Shown one piece after another: positions 54,741-64,000 of a DNA stretch of 64,000 nt. The DNA is taken from positions 20,856,281-20,920,280 of the forward strand of contig NC_059373.1 in NCBI RefSeq assembly GCF_019703515.2, written 5' to 3'. The notes beneath the pieces are model-generated. The model saw only the letters and a program-made list of their open reading frames with translations, searched no databases and was not told the DNA's origin. Source of the DNA: Myxocyprinus asiaticus (Eukaryota; Chordata; Actinopteri; Cypriniformes; Catostomidae). Position 1 is the first letter of the stretch, and each line of letters opens with the position of its first letter. The translations under genes were made by a program, and so were the position numbers.

Positions 54741-55486
54741 ACCCTGTATAGCTCAAAGCCACCTGTTACACAACATGTTAAGATGAACACAGTTTTGTTT
54801 GAACTCAAAGAATACACATACAAAAAAGGTTCAGTTCTCACTTGTGTATTATTTCAAAAGAACAAAGGCAAACAGATCTCACACAAATTAAAGGCAAAAG
54901 GATGAATGATACAATAAATCAAAATAAACAATAAACAACAATAATTAAGGATTCCCAAATAAATGTATACATATGTTTGTATGTGTGTAAATGTGTGGGT
55001 GCAAAGAGGGAGTCTTTTTTTCGGGTGGGGGGTCACATGTACCTTGTTGTGGTTTGAGGCTTCAAGGACGCAGAGGGAGTCACAAACGAGGGTATGGAGT
55101 AGGTCAGCAAACCTAGGTGATCACCTGGCACTTCAGACACTTGTATCCAACTTAACTTTGCAACAGAGCACTTCAGTGGGTCAGCAATCCTCTGCTACTC
55201 ACGCCACTCCATTTTAAACATTGAATCAATGGTTAGATGGTTTGGTCCATTCTTTGTATCCAGGCAAACTATGTTAAGCACTAGTTAGTACATTTTTGTA
55301 GTCCTCTTTGTTCTTTTCTCACTCCAGTGGTGCTCCTGATATCACACGTATGCTGGGCAAATTTCTCCAAGCACTAACTGTTCACCCCACACTTGTCTCA
55401 CACCTTGTCTCACACTTCTTACACAACTGGTGCACTCAAATGAGCAGCCATTTCATACTCTCAGGCTTGGGATTGGTGGCGGATCC
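54741..55486. other. Non-coding stretch inside the older DIRS element
   Basis: No motif recognised. It may include an insertion beginning near 54760, because DIRS homology is lost here and returns at 58072. Confidence 0.35.
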
Positions 55487-55490
55487 TTAA

Positions 55491-56031
55491 AGAGCACCTA
55501 TTATGGTTTATAAACATACCTAATTTTGTTTTAAAGGTCTCATACAATAGATTTACATGCATCCAAGGTAAAAAAAAACAAGAAAAAAAAACACTTTAAT
55601 TTGCTCATAATTTAAATTGCAGTATTACCTTTTTTCCCAGAGTCAAAAACGACTCGTTCAATGATCCGTTCAAAAGGATTCATTCTAAACTCCTCCTTTA
55701 GAGAGACTACTCTGCTCTGATTGGTCAGATGTCCCAGTCTGTTGTGATCGGTCTACCGCTTAGTGTAATGTTTGAGGGCAGGTCAAAGCTGTTCGCGAGC
55801 AGCCAATGAAGACCAGAGGCGGGTTTTTTGTTACCAAATTACATAGGTTAGTACAGGAAGTTAGTTTGGAATTACTAACGACTCATTTCAGGTGTTTAGA
55901 ATCGGTTCTTTCTTTTGGGAGTCAATAACTCCATTTGTTGTGCACTTTGAATTTTTAAACTTTGCAGACTTTTTTACATTCACAAACAGCTATATGAAAA
56001 GTAATATTTGAAAAACCATAATAGGTACTCT
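55491..56031. mobile_element. TTAA MITE
   Basis: 541 bp. The ends are AGAGCACCTATTATGGTTT and, reverse-complemented, AGAGTACCTATTATGGTTT. Each end abuts TTAA (55487-55490 and 56032-56035). TTAA duplications are used by piggyBac and Kolobok transposons; no coding sequence allows a choice. Confidence 0.85.
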
Positions 56032-56040
56032 TTAATGTGA

Positions 56041-56370
56041 CAGGGCACATTTTCTCTCCACCACACTGTTTTTTTTTTTTTTAACACTTTAAAGCAAGTC
56101 TGTTGGCTAAAAGGTATGATTTTTTAGTTACAAATTACAGGTTGTTATGCATGTAACTACAAAAGACAATAAATTTGAGTACATGTATTTACACACACAA
56201 ACACTGGAATTGAACAATACAACTGGAGTGCTTGCAGTTTGTTCGAGTTTGTTGTACATGAACATTCTCATTGCCACGTCATGGTGTTGTATCAGTTGTC
56301 TGGGATGGATACTCCTAGTCAGGGTAAGAGCATTCTGCACAAATAATTGGAAAAAATAACAGTTACACGT
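56041..56370 (+). repeat. ~340-bp repeat (second copy at 39478-39815, inverted)
   Basis: See the copy at 39478-39815. Here it runs directly into the full LTR at 56371. A T-tract at 56069-56082 differs in length between copies. Confidence 0.85.
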
Positions 56371-56587
56371 TGTGGCAGGGTGAAGGGCGGGGCTGGGTCA
56401 TAATTCCGCAAACCCGGCCCCTAATTAGGCTGATGAAGCCTGAGAGGGATAAAGGCGACCGGAGACGGCAGTGTAAGAGAGAGAGTTACGGGCAGCTGTC
56501 CGACACCCGTGTGTGTCTTTTGGTTTAAGTTTCTGATTTGGTTTAAGCCGATTCTCACCTCCTCCTTTCCATTGAACTGAGTTACAC

Positions 56588-56605
56588 TGGTGCCGAAATC
56601 TGGGA
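56588..56605 (+). other. Primer binding site of the TRIM-like element
   Basis: TGGTGCCGAAATCTGGGA starts two bases after the LTR end, as in the 26503-26520 site. Confidence 0.7.
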
Positions 56606-56615
56606 AGGAGGAGGG

Positions 56616-56756
56616 ATGCACCGTAGTAGAGTTCTTGCCACTACCATCCACCCCAACGGAGCAGCCACGGCCATCCGCTGGGGGACGGAGGAGCCCGGCC
56701 ACCTGAGAGCAGAGGAACGGCTGCCAACCGCGAGGAGAGGAGGGGCTCCTAACTGA
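56616..56756 (+). CDS. Short ORF at the gag position of the TRIM-like element
   Basis: 46 codons from the first ATG after the primer binding site: MHRSRVLATTIHPNGAATAI, then an acidic/basic stretch, TGA at 56754-56756. The first ~30 codons are conserved in the related LTR element near 26531 (MRHSRVLAITIYPNGAAAAI). That suggests it is a leader or gag N-terminal remnant rather than chance. Function unknown. Confidence 0.35.
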   Translation: MHRSRVLATTIHPNGAATAIRWGTEEPGHLRAEERLPTARRGGAPN

Positions 56757-57272
56757 CCCCCTGAAGCAGTCAGGACTGCTGCCAGGGGCAGGGGAAACCC
56801 CTTCTGTCCACCGGAACGCGGCGGGGTGTTCCGTCTGCCAGGGGCCGGGGGACTGCCTCCGATCTGCCCAGGGAGGCACAGCTGTCGTCCGCTAGAGGGT
56901 GGAGGAGTGGCCGAGGACCAGGCTACATATCGGAGAACCAGTGAGTAAGTAATTTTTTTCTCTCTCTCTCCTCTCTCTCTCTCCCGCTGCCACTCCGCGT
57001 TGGCCCTTCCCTCTCTTTTAAATATTATTGTGTTTTTTAATTGGTACGGTCACTGTTACAGTGTACCGCATTTTTTGTTATTATTATTGTTTTCCTCCCC
57101 TTGTCCCCTTCCTGATCCAGGTAGACGGGGATGACCTGCCGGCAGATGGGGCAGAAGGCACCCCCCCCCCCCCAAGGGAAAGAGGGGGGGATGTACATCA
57201 TGCCGGGGGCTCCCCGGCCTGAGAGACCGAGGGAGGAATGTGGCAGGGCGGAGGGCGGGCCAGGTCATGATT

Positions 57273-57381
57273 ATCATTATTATAATTATTATTTTTACAT
57301 TTATAATTGTTTTTATGTCTTCATTTGTGTAAGTAATTTTCCACCTACATGTTTAGACGAATACTTGCCTGACGGTAAATG

Positions 57382-57428
<47 letters not shown>

Positions 57429-58071
57429 TCTTTTATCTCTTCATTATTTTATTTGCTTTTTCGTTTCGTTTGGAGTGCAATTTGAATTTAGAAATGTATT
57501 TGATTTAAGTTTTTCATTTTTTAAATAAATTAATTTAATTTTCAATGCAAAATCACTAAAGCAAGAATATTCACCGATCCCTCAGCCCAGGGGTTGCCAA
57601 TGTAATTGGATAATACGATATATAAATCGTGAAGGAGGGAACAAACGAATTCATTCACACACATGATGTATTTTCCCAGACAATGAAATACCCGACTGGT
57701 AGAGAATGCATGGATAAAGCAGGTTCTTTGCCAGAGCGATGTTGACAACTGTTGTAAAGCCATCAAAAAAACAACACATATTTTAAGTGCACTTATTTTT
57801 TTCCAATTAATTAAATTAATTAATTTATTAAAATAAATTAAAAATTAAAGTTCAAAGTTTGAAATCAAGGTGCTTTATTGTGTAGGCTTAACTCTAAACC
57901 TGCTTAACGAAAATTACTCCATAGTACCACCTAGCGTCCAACCAGCGGTAATACCGGTGTTCGTCTGTTTCCTGTGGAGTTTTTTCTCTGACCAACTGAC
58001 CAATCAAAACTTGCTCGACCAAGACTCTTCTCATCGACTAACATTTGGTCGACTATCAGGGGGCAACCCTA
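57273..58071. other. Non-coding stretch ending in a hAT-like terminus
   Basis: The right end, 'gactatcagggggcaacccta' at about 58051-58071, reverse-complemented starts TAGGGTTGCCCCCTGATAG, the form of a hAT MITE end. It interrupts the older DIRS RT frame. The matching left end was not found, so the element may be truncated or hidden by decay. Confidence 0.5.
57389..57424. repeat. (TA)n microsatellite
   Basis: About 18 TA units, in non-coding sequence after the truncated LTR. Confidence 0.95.
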
Positions 58072-58075
58072 ATTT

Positions 58076-58480
58076 CATTAGAGTGAAATTCAAATGTCTC
58101 AAAATCCAGAATAGGACACAAGTCGCTGTCTTTTTTCGGGACCAGAAAATAATGGCTGTAAAAACAGCATTCTCTCTGAGAAGGGATTCTCTTTTTCTAT
58201 GAGAGAGAGAATTTCCTGAATCAAAAATGGGGATTCCTGAACAGAAATGTCTGTCGGAACAACCCCACTGAACACCGGAGGAGTTCGCCTGAACTGAATT
58301 ACATAACCATGCTTTATCGTTCGAAGTACCCAGTTTGAAATGCCCTTCAGCTGCTGCCAAGCCGACAGACGGGCAGACAGAGGGATTAATGCATGGCTCT
58401 TGCTTGCAGCATGACCTGTAACCACTAGATGACACGCTTGGCTTGCTTTTGGCGACTGCCCCCAAACCAGCGGCACAGCG
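58076..58480 (-). pseudogene. Older DIRS reverse transcriptase N-terminal fragment
   Basis: The minus-strand frame 58099-58476 reads 'LSARLSAWQQLKGISNWVLR' and 'TIKHGYVIQFRRTPPVFSGV', aligning with 'WLIWTVQLGYAIQFARRPPR' of the younger RT. A shifted frame continues with 'AVFTAIIFWSRKK' and 'ILDFETFEFHSNEI' at 58130-58080, the start of the RT palm. The catalytic Asp motifs are beyond the interruption at 58072 and were not found. Confidence 0.75.
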
Positions 58481-58559
58481 GAGGAAAGACATTGCTTCTC
58501 TAATACTGTGGCTGGTTGAAGGGAATTTTATAATGTTTTTGCCTTTATTGTATTTAGGC

Positions 58560-59330
58560 ATAAATGATGAGCACCCTGAATGTATCTACAGCAGGGACGC
58601 TGACAGAATAAACCTTTTCCCTGGTATTTGAATGGGGAAAAGTGAATCGAATTCTGTAATGCATGTCCCAAAAAACTTCATGGAGATAGAGGCTGAATTT
58701 GATCAGGCACTTATACAAAGCAGTCACTCTGAATGTATTTACAGCAGAGGACACCAGATAAACCATCTTCCCTAGCATAGAATGGGGAAGAATGTGTGGA
58801 CATGGAGGGGAATTGAGAGCAAGCAGGCTAGCCAAAATGGTCTCAGCATTCTTATGAGGGGATAACATGTTGTGCTTATTTACACTGTGTTTTATGTACA
58901 CTTGTGCTTGATGAACATCGAATTCTGTTATGCATGTCTTGAGACTCTTGGTTATGGAGACAGAAGCTGAATTCAGGAAGTGCTTTTACATTTTTTATAA
59001 TGTTCGCTTCCCAGCAAGCTGTGGGGGAAACTGAACCATATTCTGGTTGTCAGACGTTCGAGGTGTGAACAATGGTGAACTCATTCTGTTACTGACCGAA
59101 GGGCAAACAGGAGAGAAACGGATACATATATATGGTCCAGTTTTGTTCACTGAATAGGGGCTCATCATTTGTTAGACAGCAAGCTTGTAAGGCTCGTATG
59201 TAGACCTATTTTTTATCATACATTTAATTATATTACACATGCCCGAGACCCTTGGTCATGGAGGCAGAGGCAAAACTCAATTTGAAAATATTCAATGCTC
59301 GTTCACCAGCGTAAATTACGGGGGAGACTG
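58560..59330. repeat. Imperfect ~270-310-bp tandem repeats
   Basis: The block 'gaattctgtaatgcatgtc' ... 'atggagatagaggctgaatt' (58650-58710) recurs at about 58920-58980 and, more diverged, at about 59230-59290. The block 'tgaatgtatctacagcagg' ... 'gaatgggga' at 58577-58637 recurs at 58731-58790. They occupy the gag-side region of the older DIRS element. Confidence 0.7.
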
Positions 59331-60444
59331 AGCTAAATTGGTGTACTGAAAAAATGGTTTAGAACTAAACCGGTCCCAACATATAATGGGGGAACAATGC
59401 GTAGTACCCAGATAGTGCGAAACACCCTCGCGAACAAAAGCATTGCCTTGACCAATTTGTTCCCCAGTGCGAGCCGGGGAAATTCCAATCAGAGCCGATA
59501 TTAGCTCAAAATCATTCCTTAACGCAATGCAGTTGGTTGCACTGCAAAACCATCATGTGTAGATCCAACAGCTGACTGAAAAGAGCATCATCCATGCCTC
59601 TCTTGTCTCGTCAGAATGCACATGTGGTCCACAAATGGGCGAAAGACAAAAAATAAATAAAATAGTTAAAATGCCTTGCATCTCTTGATAGCATCCCGAA
59701 AGAATAATGGCACAGAGAAAGCGCTCACGCGTTGGTTCGCCATCACTCCCTTGGGGAATATTCTCTTATTCCGCTGGTTCGCCATCATTCTGTTGGGGAA
59801 TATTTTTTTATTCCAGCCCCCTCGTTCTGCGGCCGGGCTCATGCATGATGCCTTCCACCGTGAGCAGTTAGCTTCGAATGGGGAGGGGAGAGAGAGAAAG
59901 GCAGAGGCTGCTCCTCCATTGTTTTATTTGTGTGCATTCTCCCAGAACGACACAGAAAAAGACAATAGGGACAAAGGAGGCCAATTTTTTCCCATACCTT
60001 CAAACAACGAATTCTCTCACAGCATTTTTAATAGTGATGGCTCAAGATGCGCATGGTAACTCTTTTGCACGCTTGTTCATCAGAAAATGGCTGCCGAGCT
60101 AGGCCTCAACATGTCTGATGACACTTGCACTTTCGCTCGAGGGGAGGGCGACAAATACGAAGAAGAATCTGATGTCTGTTCTCACTCCAATTTTCTCAGA
60201 CACAAAGCCGAAATCCCAAACTGCCCCAACACAGGGAGCTCCAATCTGGAGGCTGTGGAACTGGAAAAAGTGGGGATAACGCCTCGTGGTGAGAAATTGT
60301 AAGCCTCGAACAGTGCTGCTGTCCCCGTAGGACCCTTGTAATGTTTGGAAAAAAACATTAAAATTGCTCTGAAATTACGCTGTATAAAACGACATGAGTC
60401 ACTTCTTAAATTCTATCCTGTGTTGCCACACAAAAGGGAGAATA
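59331..60444. other. 5' region of the older DIRS element, no clear gene
   Basis: Several overlapping frames exist on both strands (e.g. 59676-60059, 60087-60302 +) but none shows gag or other family motifs. By position this should be leader and gag of the older element, decayed. Confidence 0.4.
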
Positions 60445-60609
60445 ATAATAGTGAGTGCTTTTATGGAGCCCATGACATAGCTCCCTAGGGGCGTTGCTTA
60501 AGCGAAACCAGCCAATAAATTGCCGTGATTGTACAAGGGCTTCAGACCACATGACACTCAGGGTGTGTCTCAATGCATTTACACAGCTTGAGTTCCTATG
60601 AAAGGGAAC
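60445..60609. repeat. Right inverted terminal repeat of the older DIRS element
   Basis: Reverse complement of the left repeat at about 47440-47560; the outer end 'gcttgagttcctatgaaagg' reappears in the internal complementary region. Confidence 0.75.
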
Positions 60610-62494
60610 AGTTTAATAATCGTATTAAAATATAACTGAATGTGGTTTATCTTTGTCAAAGTATATAATATATTGGTTATAAATTTTTTAATGAATAACA
60701 TAATATCAACATGAAAATATCTTTTCATGACTTCGTCATCTCCACCTCAAACCATGAGAGAGAGTGAGAGAGAGAGTGTAAGGGTGGGAGGCATGGTCAT
60801 GTGACTACAGACTACCTGAAATCAGGATAAGGCCCTTAAATAACCACTCTCTGAGAACCAATGCTGTTTGATCCTGTTAATCCAACCATTCAGGCCCGAT
60901 CAATGGCCCTCCTCAAGGCATTAGTGTCTGATTACATAGGGCAGGTGAGCTCTGGATGGCTTCGGTCCAGTCAAGTTTTTTTTTCTCCATTTGAAAGCTC
61001 CCCAATGCTGAAATTGATTCTGCAAAGCTAGACTGGATGCCTAATCACCCAGGTGGAGCACACAACCAGGCTGTCAGTGCATGCATAAGGCTGTCAGTGC
61101 GTTTGTATGTGGCCAGAATTGGACTCTCCTCCACACTAGAGGACAACTAGGATGGCCATGTTTTCTAGGCCTCCTACAGAGACCCCCAAATGATTAATTC
61201 CTTGTAGAAGCCAACTCTTCACACTCATTGATCCAAACATTGTTTGCACTTGCTGTGCTGTGGAGCTTAACTTGTCCATAGCAGACAATTTATCCAGTCT
61301 AGAAGTCTTTCGGCTAATCATTAAAATCCACATGCTCGTTGCAGATGTGCTGGCTTTATAACGTGCCTTGGCAGGGTTTGAGTCTTTTGATTTTAAATGG
61401 CAGAGCCCATGGCCCACAACTTAAGTGGTTAAATCTTCAGAAGTAATAGGTGTGTTTGAGAAACAGATCAATATTTAAGTCATTTTTTTACTATCAATCT
61501 CCACTTTCATTTTCACATTCCTCATCTTTTGTTTTTAGATTCGTATTCTTCATTACCAGTCAGTCTCATCCTCCACACAAAAGCAGAGGGATAATCAGCT
61601 TCTTCTTTCATCCAAGCTGAATCAGGTCTCCATGGGAATTACAGCTAGCTCTCCAAAAGCACCCCTCATCCCTCAATCTTCCATCTATCTGCCACTCAAC
61701 ACTGCTTGTCCCCCTCTACTGCAGCTTCAGCCACTATCAGCTTCTGTAGATTTGCATGCTCTTCATTCTTGTGCCTTTTATTTTTTTATTTTTTCCCCAA
61801 GCTAATTAATGAGAAATGACCTTGCTCTTTGTACCAATGAGGTCTATAGTATCTGGAAAACAATGTTAGCATTCTAATAAATCTCAATGGCTGTTGCTTG
61901 GCTTGCACAGGATCCCAATAAAACTATTTAATTTCAAACATGATTTTTGAGACAATCACTTGAGCCGTAAATGCCATGTGACTAATTACTCTGGAGCGCC
62001 CCTTAAATAATAATTGCTGTCTCCCATTCACTGTTATAGAAGTTTATCCTGCTATAGGATACTTCTGCATTCCAAACCCTGATATGTGAAAAGGCTGCAA
62101 GGGTGATATGTGAAAAGGAGCAAGATGCTTTTTGCTGCTGGATGGTGTAGTTACTGCAACTATCAGCAGAGGCCAAATCTGGGCCTTGTTAACTAGACAA
62201 ACCTGGTCAGTAAAAACTGATTTTAAAGAATGCAAACAACTGAATGATAACACTATGTAACACAATTTTTGTTCTTGGGTAGTAAGTGTTATTTCCTAAT
62301 TGCTAATGCCTCAAAAGTATAGAAAATGGCTATTATTCCCCACAAACTTTGCTTTTGTGACCAGGACAGTGATATTTTGAAATATACCTATTTCCAATGA
62401 GAAAACGGGTGAATTTGTGTCTTTTCGTTCACATAAAGTCAGAAAAAAACAACATATGAATCCAAATTAACATGTATTTATACTAAAGTAATAC
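60610..62494. other. Non-coding stretch
   Basis: No gene or element recognised. A GA-rich run lies at 60756-60778. 62280-62490 is probably the 3' flank of the ORF remnant that follows on the minus strand. Confidence 0.4.
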
Positions 62495-63363
62495 AAAAAT
62501 GAGTAGTTTTTCAAGATTTACGATATACTGTAAATCACTTCATGAATCAGCCCCCAAATGTAGTCTCCCATCATGTTCTCGTTATACTGTCCTTGGTAGC
62601 GGTGTTCAAAGTCCAGTATATACAGGTGGAAGCGCTCACCTTGCTCCTCCGAATATGCTCCCATGTTCTCCTGTAATTTATCAAGATAAGCATCAAGGAT
62701 ATGGACTTGTGCCTTAGTTCTTCACCAGAGTCTCAACCAGCTCCACATAGTTTTGGCCTTGTGATTGCCCAGGAAGCCCTGAACCACTGCAACAAAGCTG
62801 TTCCAAGCCGCTTTCTCCTTACTTGTGAGTTTCTTGGAGAATTCATTGCACTCCAGGATCTTCTTTATTTGTGGTCCAATGAAGACACCGGCTTTGACCT
62901 TTGCCTCAGACAGCTTAGGGAAGAAGTCTTGAAGGTACTTGAAGGATGCCGACTCCTTATCTAGAGGTCTGACAAATTGTTTCATAAGGCCCAATTTGAT
63001 GTGCAGTGGTGGCATCAGCACCTTCCGGGGTTCAACAAGTGGCTCCCACTTGACGTTGTACCTTCCCACTGAGAACTCGGGCCACTGTGGCCAGTCCTGC
63101 CTGTGGTAGTGCGCCTTGGTGTCCCTGCTGTCCCAAAGGCAAAGATAGCAGTGAAACTTGGTAAAACCGCCTTGGAGACTCATCAGGAATGCCACCATTT
63201 TGAAGTCTCCTATGACCTCCCAGCCATACTCATCATACATCAAGGCGTCCAGCAATGTCTTGATATGTATCTGTGGAACAGCTTCATAACCAGTGGGAAG
63301 GAGAACACATGGAAGCAAGTTTTTCCTGGCTAAAGTAGGACTTTTAATAGGCCACTTCAGTGT
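62495..63363 (-). pseudogene. Unclassified, apparently multicopy repeat-encoded protein, broken
   Basis: The minus-strand frame 62722-63363 is open for over 200 codons: 'YDEYGWEVIGDFKMVAFLMS', 'GGFTKFHCYLCLWDSRDTKA', 'PRKVLMPPLHIKLGLMKQFV' and 'LTSKEKAAWNSFVAVVQGFL'. A one-base shift near 62750 and a stop just after lead to a second frame to about 62530: 'VHILDAYLDKLQENMGAY', 'SEEQGERFHLYILDFEHRYQ' and 'GDYIWGLIHE'. The C/H-rich CYLCLW-D and the HIKLG and ERFH motifs look like parts of a structured enzyme core. I recall similar proteins as a repeated, poorly named family in fish and some invertebrates, but I cannot name the superfamily. It is probably a transposase or associated protein of a mobile element. 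Confidence 0.55.
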
Positions 63364-63655
63364 TTACCACTTCACAAACTCATCAGCTTCACAGGCACAT
63401 AGGCATTTAACACATCAGCTTCATAAACACGTAGTCACTTAAACACATCAGCTTAAACAGGTTCAACAGCTTCAGCTTCAGGAGCACTGTGGCCTTCTTT
63501 GTGCCAGACTCTCTCACTCTCACTGCTGGTGGTGTGGCTGCTCCCCATGCTCACTGAAATTAGAGACAGGTGTTACACATAATCTAGCTCAGGTGCAAGC
63601 GCCCTTACCATTTTCTCTCTCCGGACGGACACTTGACCACTCCCCCACTGCCACA
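63364..63655 (-). repeat. LTR-like repeat fragment with short internal units
   Basis: On the minus strand it begins TGTGGCAGTGGGGGAGTGGTC (63655 downward), a start resembling the TGTGGCAGGG LTRs elsewhere in the window. At 63390-63460 it contains about three units of the 'gaagctgatgtgtttaa' type. The other end and a TSD were not fixed. Confidence 0.4.
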
Positions 63656-63793
63656 GTATCCACTTAGGCAGCTGGAACTAAACTGAACTGGTGGGCTTAA
63701 GGCCCCTGTATTTTTACTATTATTTATATTACTGGAAAGTTCTAGAAAGTTCTAGAAGTTACTCCAAGTTTACTCAGCACTGAATGCACTCTA

Positions 63794-64000
63794 CAGGTGC
63801 ATCTCAATAAATTAGAATGTCATGGAAAAGTTCATTTATTTCAGTAATTCAACTCAAATTGTGAAACTCGTGTATTAAATAAATTCAATGCACACAGACT
63901 GAAGTAGTTTAAGTCTTTGGTTCTTTTAATTGTGTTGATTTTGGCTCACATTTAACAAAAACCCACCAATTCACTATCTCAACAAATTAGAATATGGTGA
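63794..64000 (+). mobile_element. Tc1-type MITE, cut by the window end
   Basis: Starts at TA (63792-63793) with CAGGTGCATCTCAATAAATT, a well-known TIR form of fish Tc1/mariner MITEs. 'tctcaacaaattagaatat' near 63978 repeats the TIR motif in the same orientation. The right end lies outside the window. Confidence 0.7.

Larger units (their letters stand above)
56371..57272 (+). mobile_element. TRIM-like LTR element
   Basis: The 5' LTR is 56371-56586 (TGTGGCAGGG...TTACA, 216 bp), followed by a primer binding site at 56588-56605 (TGGTGCCGAAATCTGGGA). The internal region is 652 bp. A purine-rich tract, GAGACCGAGGGAGGAA, lies at 57222-57238, and then the first ~33 bp of the 3' LTR (TGTGGCAGGGCGGAGGGCGG) before truncation. 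No pol genes. The same LTR family occurs at 26258-26701. Confidence 0.85.
47385..60609 (-). mobile_element. Older DIRS-type element, split by later insertions
   Basis: The left terminal repeat (from 47385, 'gtctcggttatgtgaaaagt'...) and the right one (about 60445-60609) are inverted relative to each other; both include 'catggtctgaagccc'-type sequence, 'aatttattggctgg' and 'gggctccataaaag'. An internal complementary region lies at 47645-47760. Recognised coding remnants on the minus strand: RT N-terminus at 58080-58480, recombinase N-half at 54296-54740 and C-half at 47930-48289. Between them lie the younger DIRS element, a TTAA MITE, an LTR element and other repeats. No intact gene. Confidence 0.8.

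Noticed and set aside
60087..60302. 71-codon acidic plus-strand frame as a gene
   Set aside because: Lies in the leader/gag side of a minus-strand DIRS element and has no recognised motif.

Overview
The window looks like vertebrate, and more narrowly teleost (probably cyprinid) nuclear DNA. It is AT-rich, full of (CA)n, (TA)n and poly-A tracts, and almost every recognisable protein belongs to a fish-type mobile element: piggyBac, hAT, Tc1/mariner, Harbinger-like MITEs, Angel-type MITEs, an L2/CR1-like LINE, DIRS-type tyrosine-recombinase retroelements, short LTR elements and a tRNA-derived SINE. No bacterial operons, phage, CRISPR arrays or rRNA/tRNA genes were seen. Only one short stretch (595-748, + strand) has the look of a host coding exon. 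The rest reads as intron or intergenic DNA that has repeatedly received transposons. Element classes are assigned from protein motifs, terminal repeats and target-site duplications (TSDs) visible in the sequence; no database was searched.

Layout. 0-6 kb: candidate exon, a tandem duplication, and a broken piggyBac transposase gene interrupted by a hAT element with an exact 8-bp TSD. 6-16 kb: an element with ~130-bp inverted repeats and a zinc-finger-like ORF, an Angel-type MITE, several hAT-like MITEs, a nested Tc1 MITE, and a ~720-bp palindromic foldback. 16.5-27.1 kb: a nest of elements. A hAT-like element (TSD ACTAAAAT) contains a second hAT (TSD CTTATAAT), a Harbinger-like MITE (TSD TAA) and a third hAT (TSD GTTTTCTA). 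The third holds a truncated DIRS element, a Tc1-family element with DD36E spacing, a LINE fragment and an aberrant LTR element. 27-38 kb: mostly unassigned non-coding DNA with minisatellites, a deleted Tc1 copy and a SINE. 38.3-43.4 kb: an element with ~0.7-kb terminal inverted repeats, carrying another hAT (TSD TATTTACC) that itself contains a LINE fragment. 47.4-60.6 kb: an old DIRS element whose recombinase gene was split by a younger, nearly complete DIRS element at 48.29-54.30 kb; other small elements, including a TRIM-like LTR element, have also landed in the old copy. 62.5-63.4 kb: a broken ORF of an unclassified, apparently multicopy protein. The window ends inside the start of another Tc1-type MITE.

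How the genes work together. No host pathway can be read. The most coherent unit is the younger DIRS element: gag-like region, reverse transcriptase/RNase H and tyrosine recombinase, flanked by inverted terminal repeats with an internal complementary region that joins copies of its two ends. It carries stops, a frameshift and a probable RNase H deletion, so this copy is probably not autonomous, although its recombinase frame is open and keeps the catalytic Arg, His-x-x-Arg and Tyr. I found no convincing new functional system. The informative observations are the nesting order, the DIRS-in-DIRS structure, the DD36E transposase, the LTR element with two U3 ends, the long-TIR element and the unclassified ORF at the right end.
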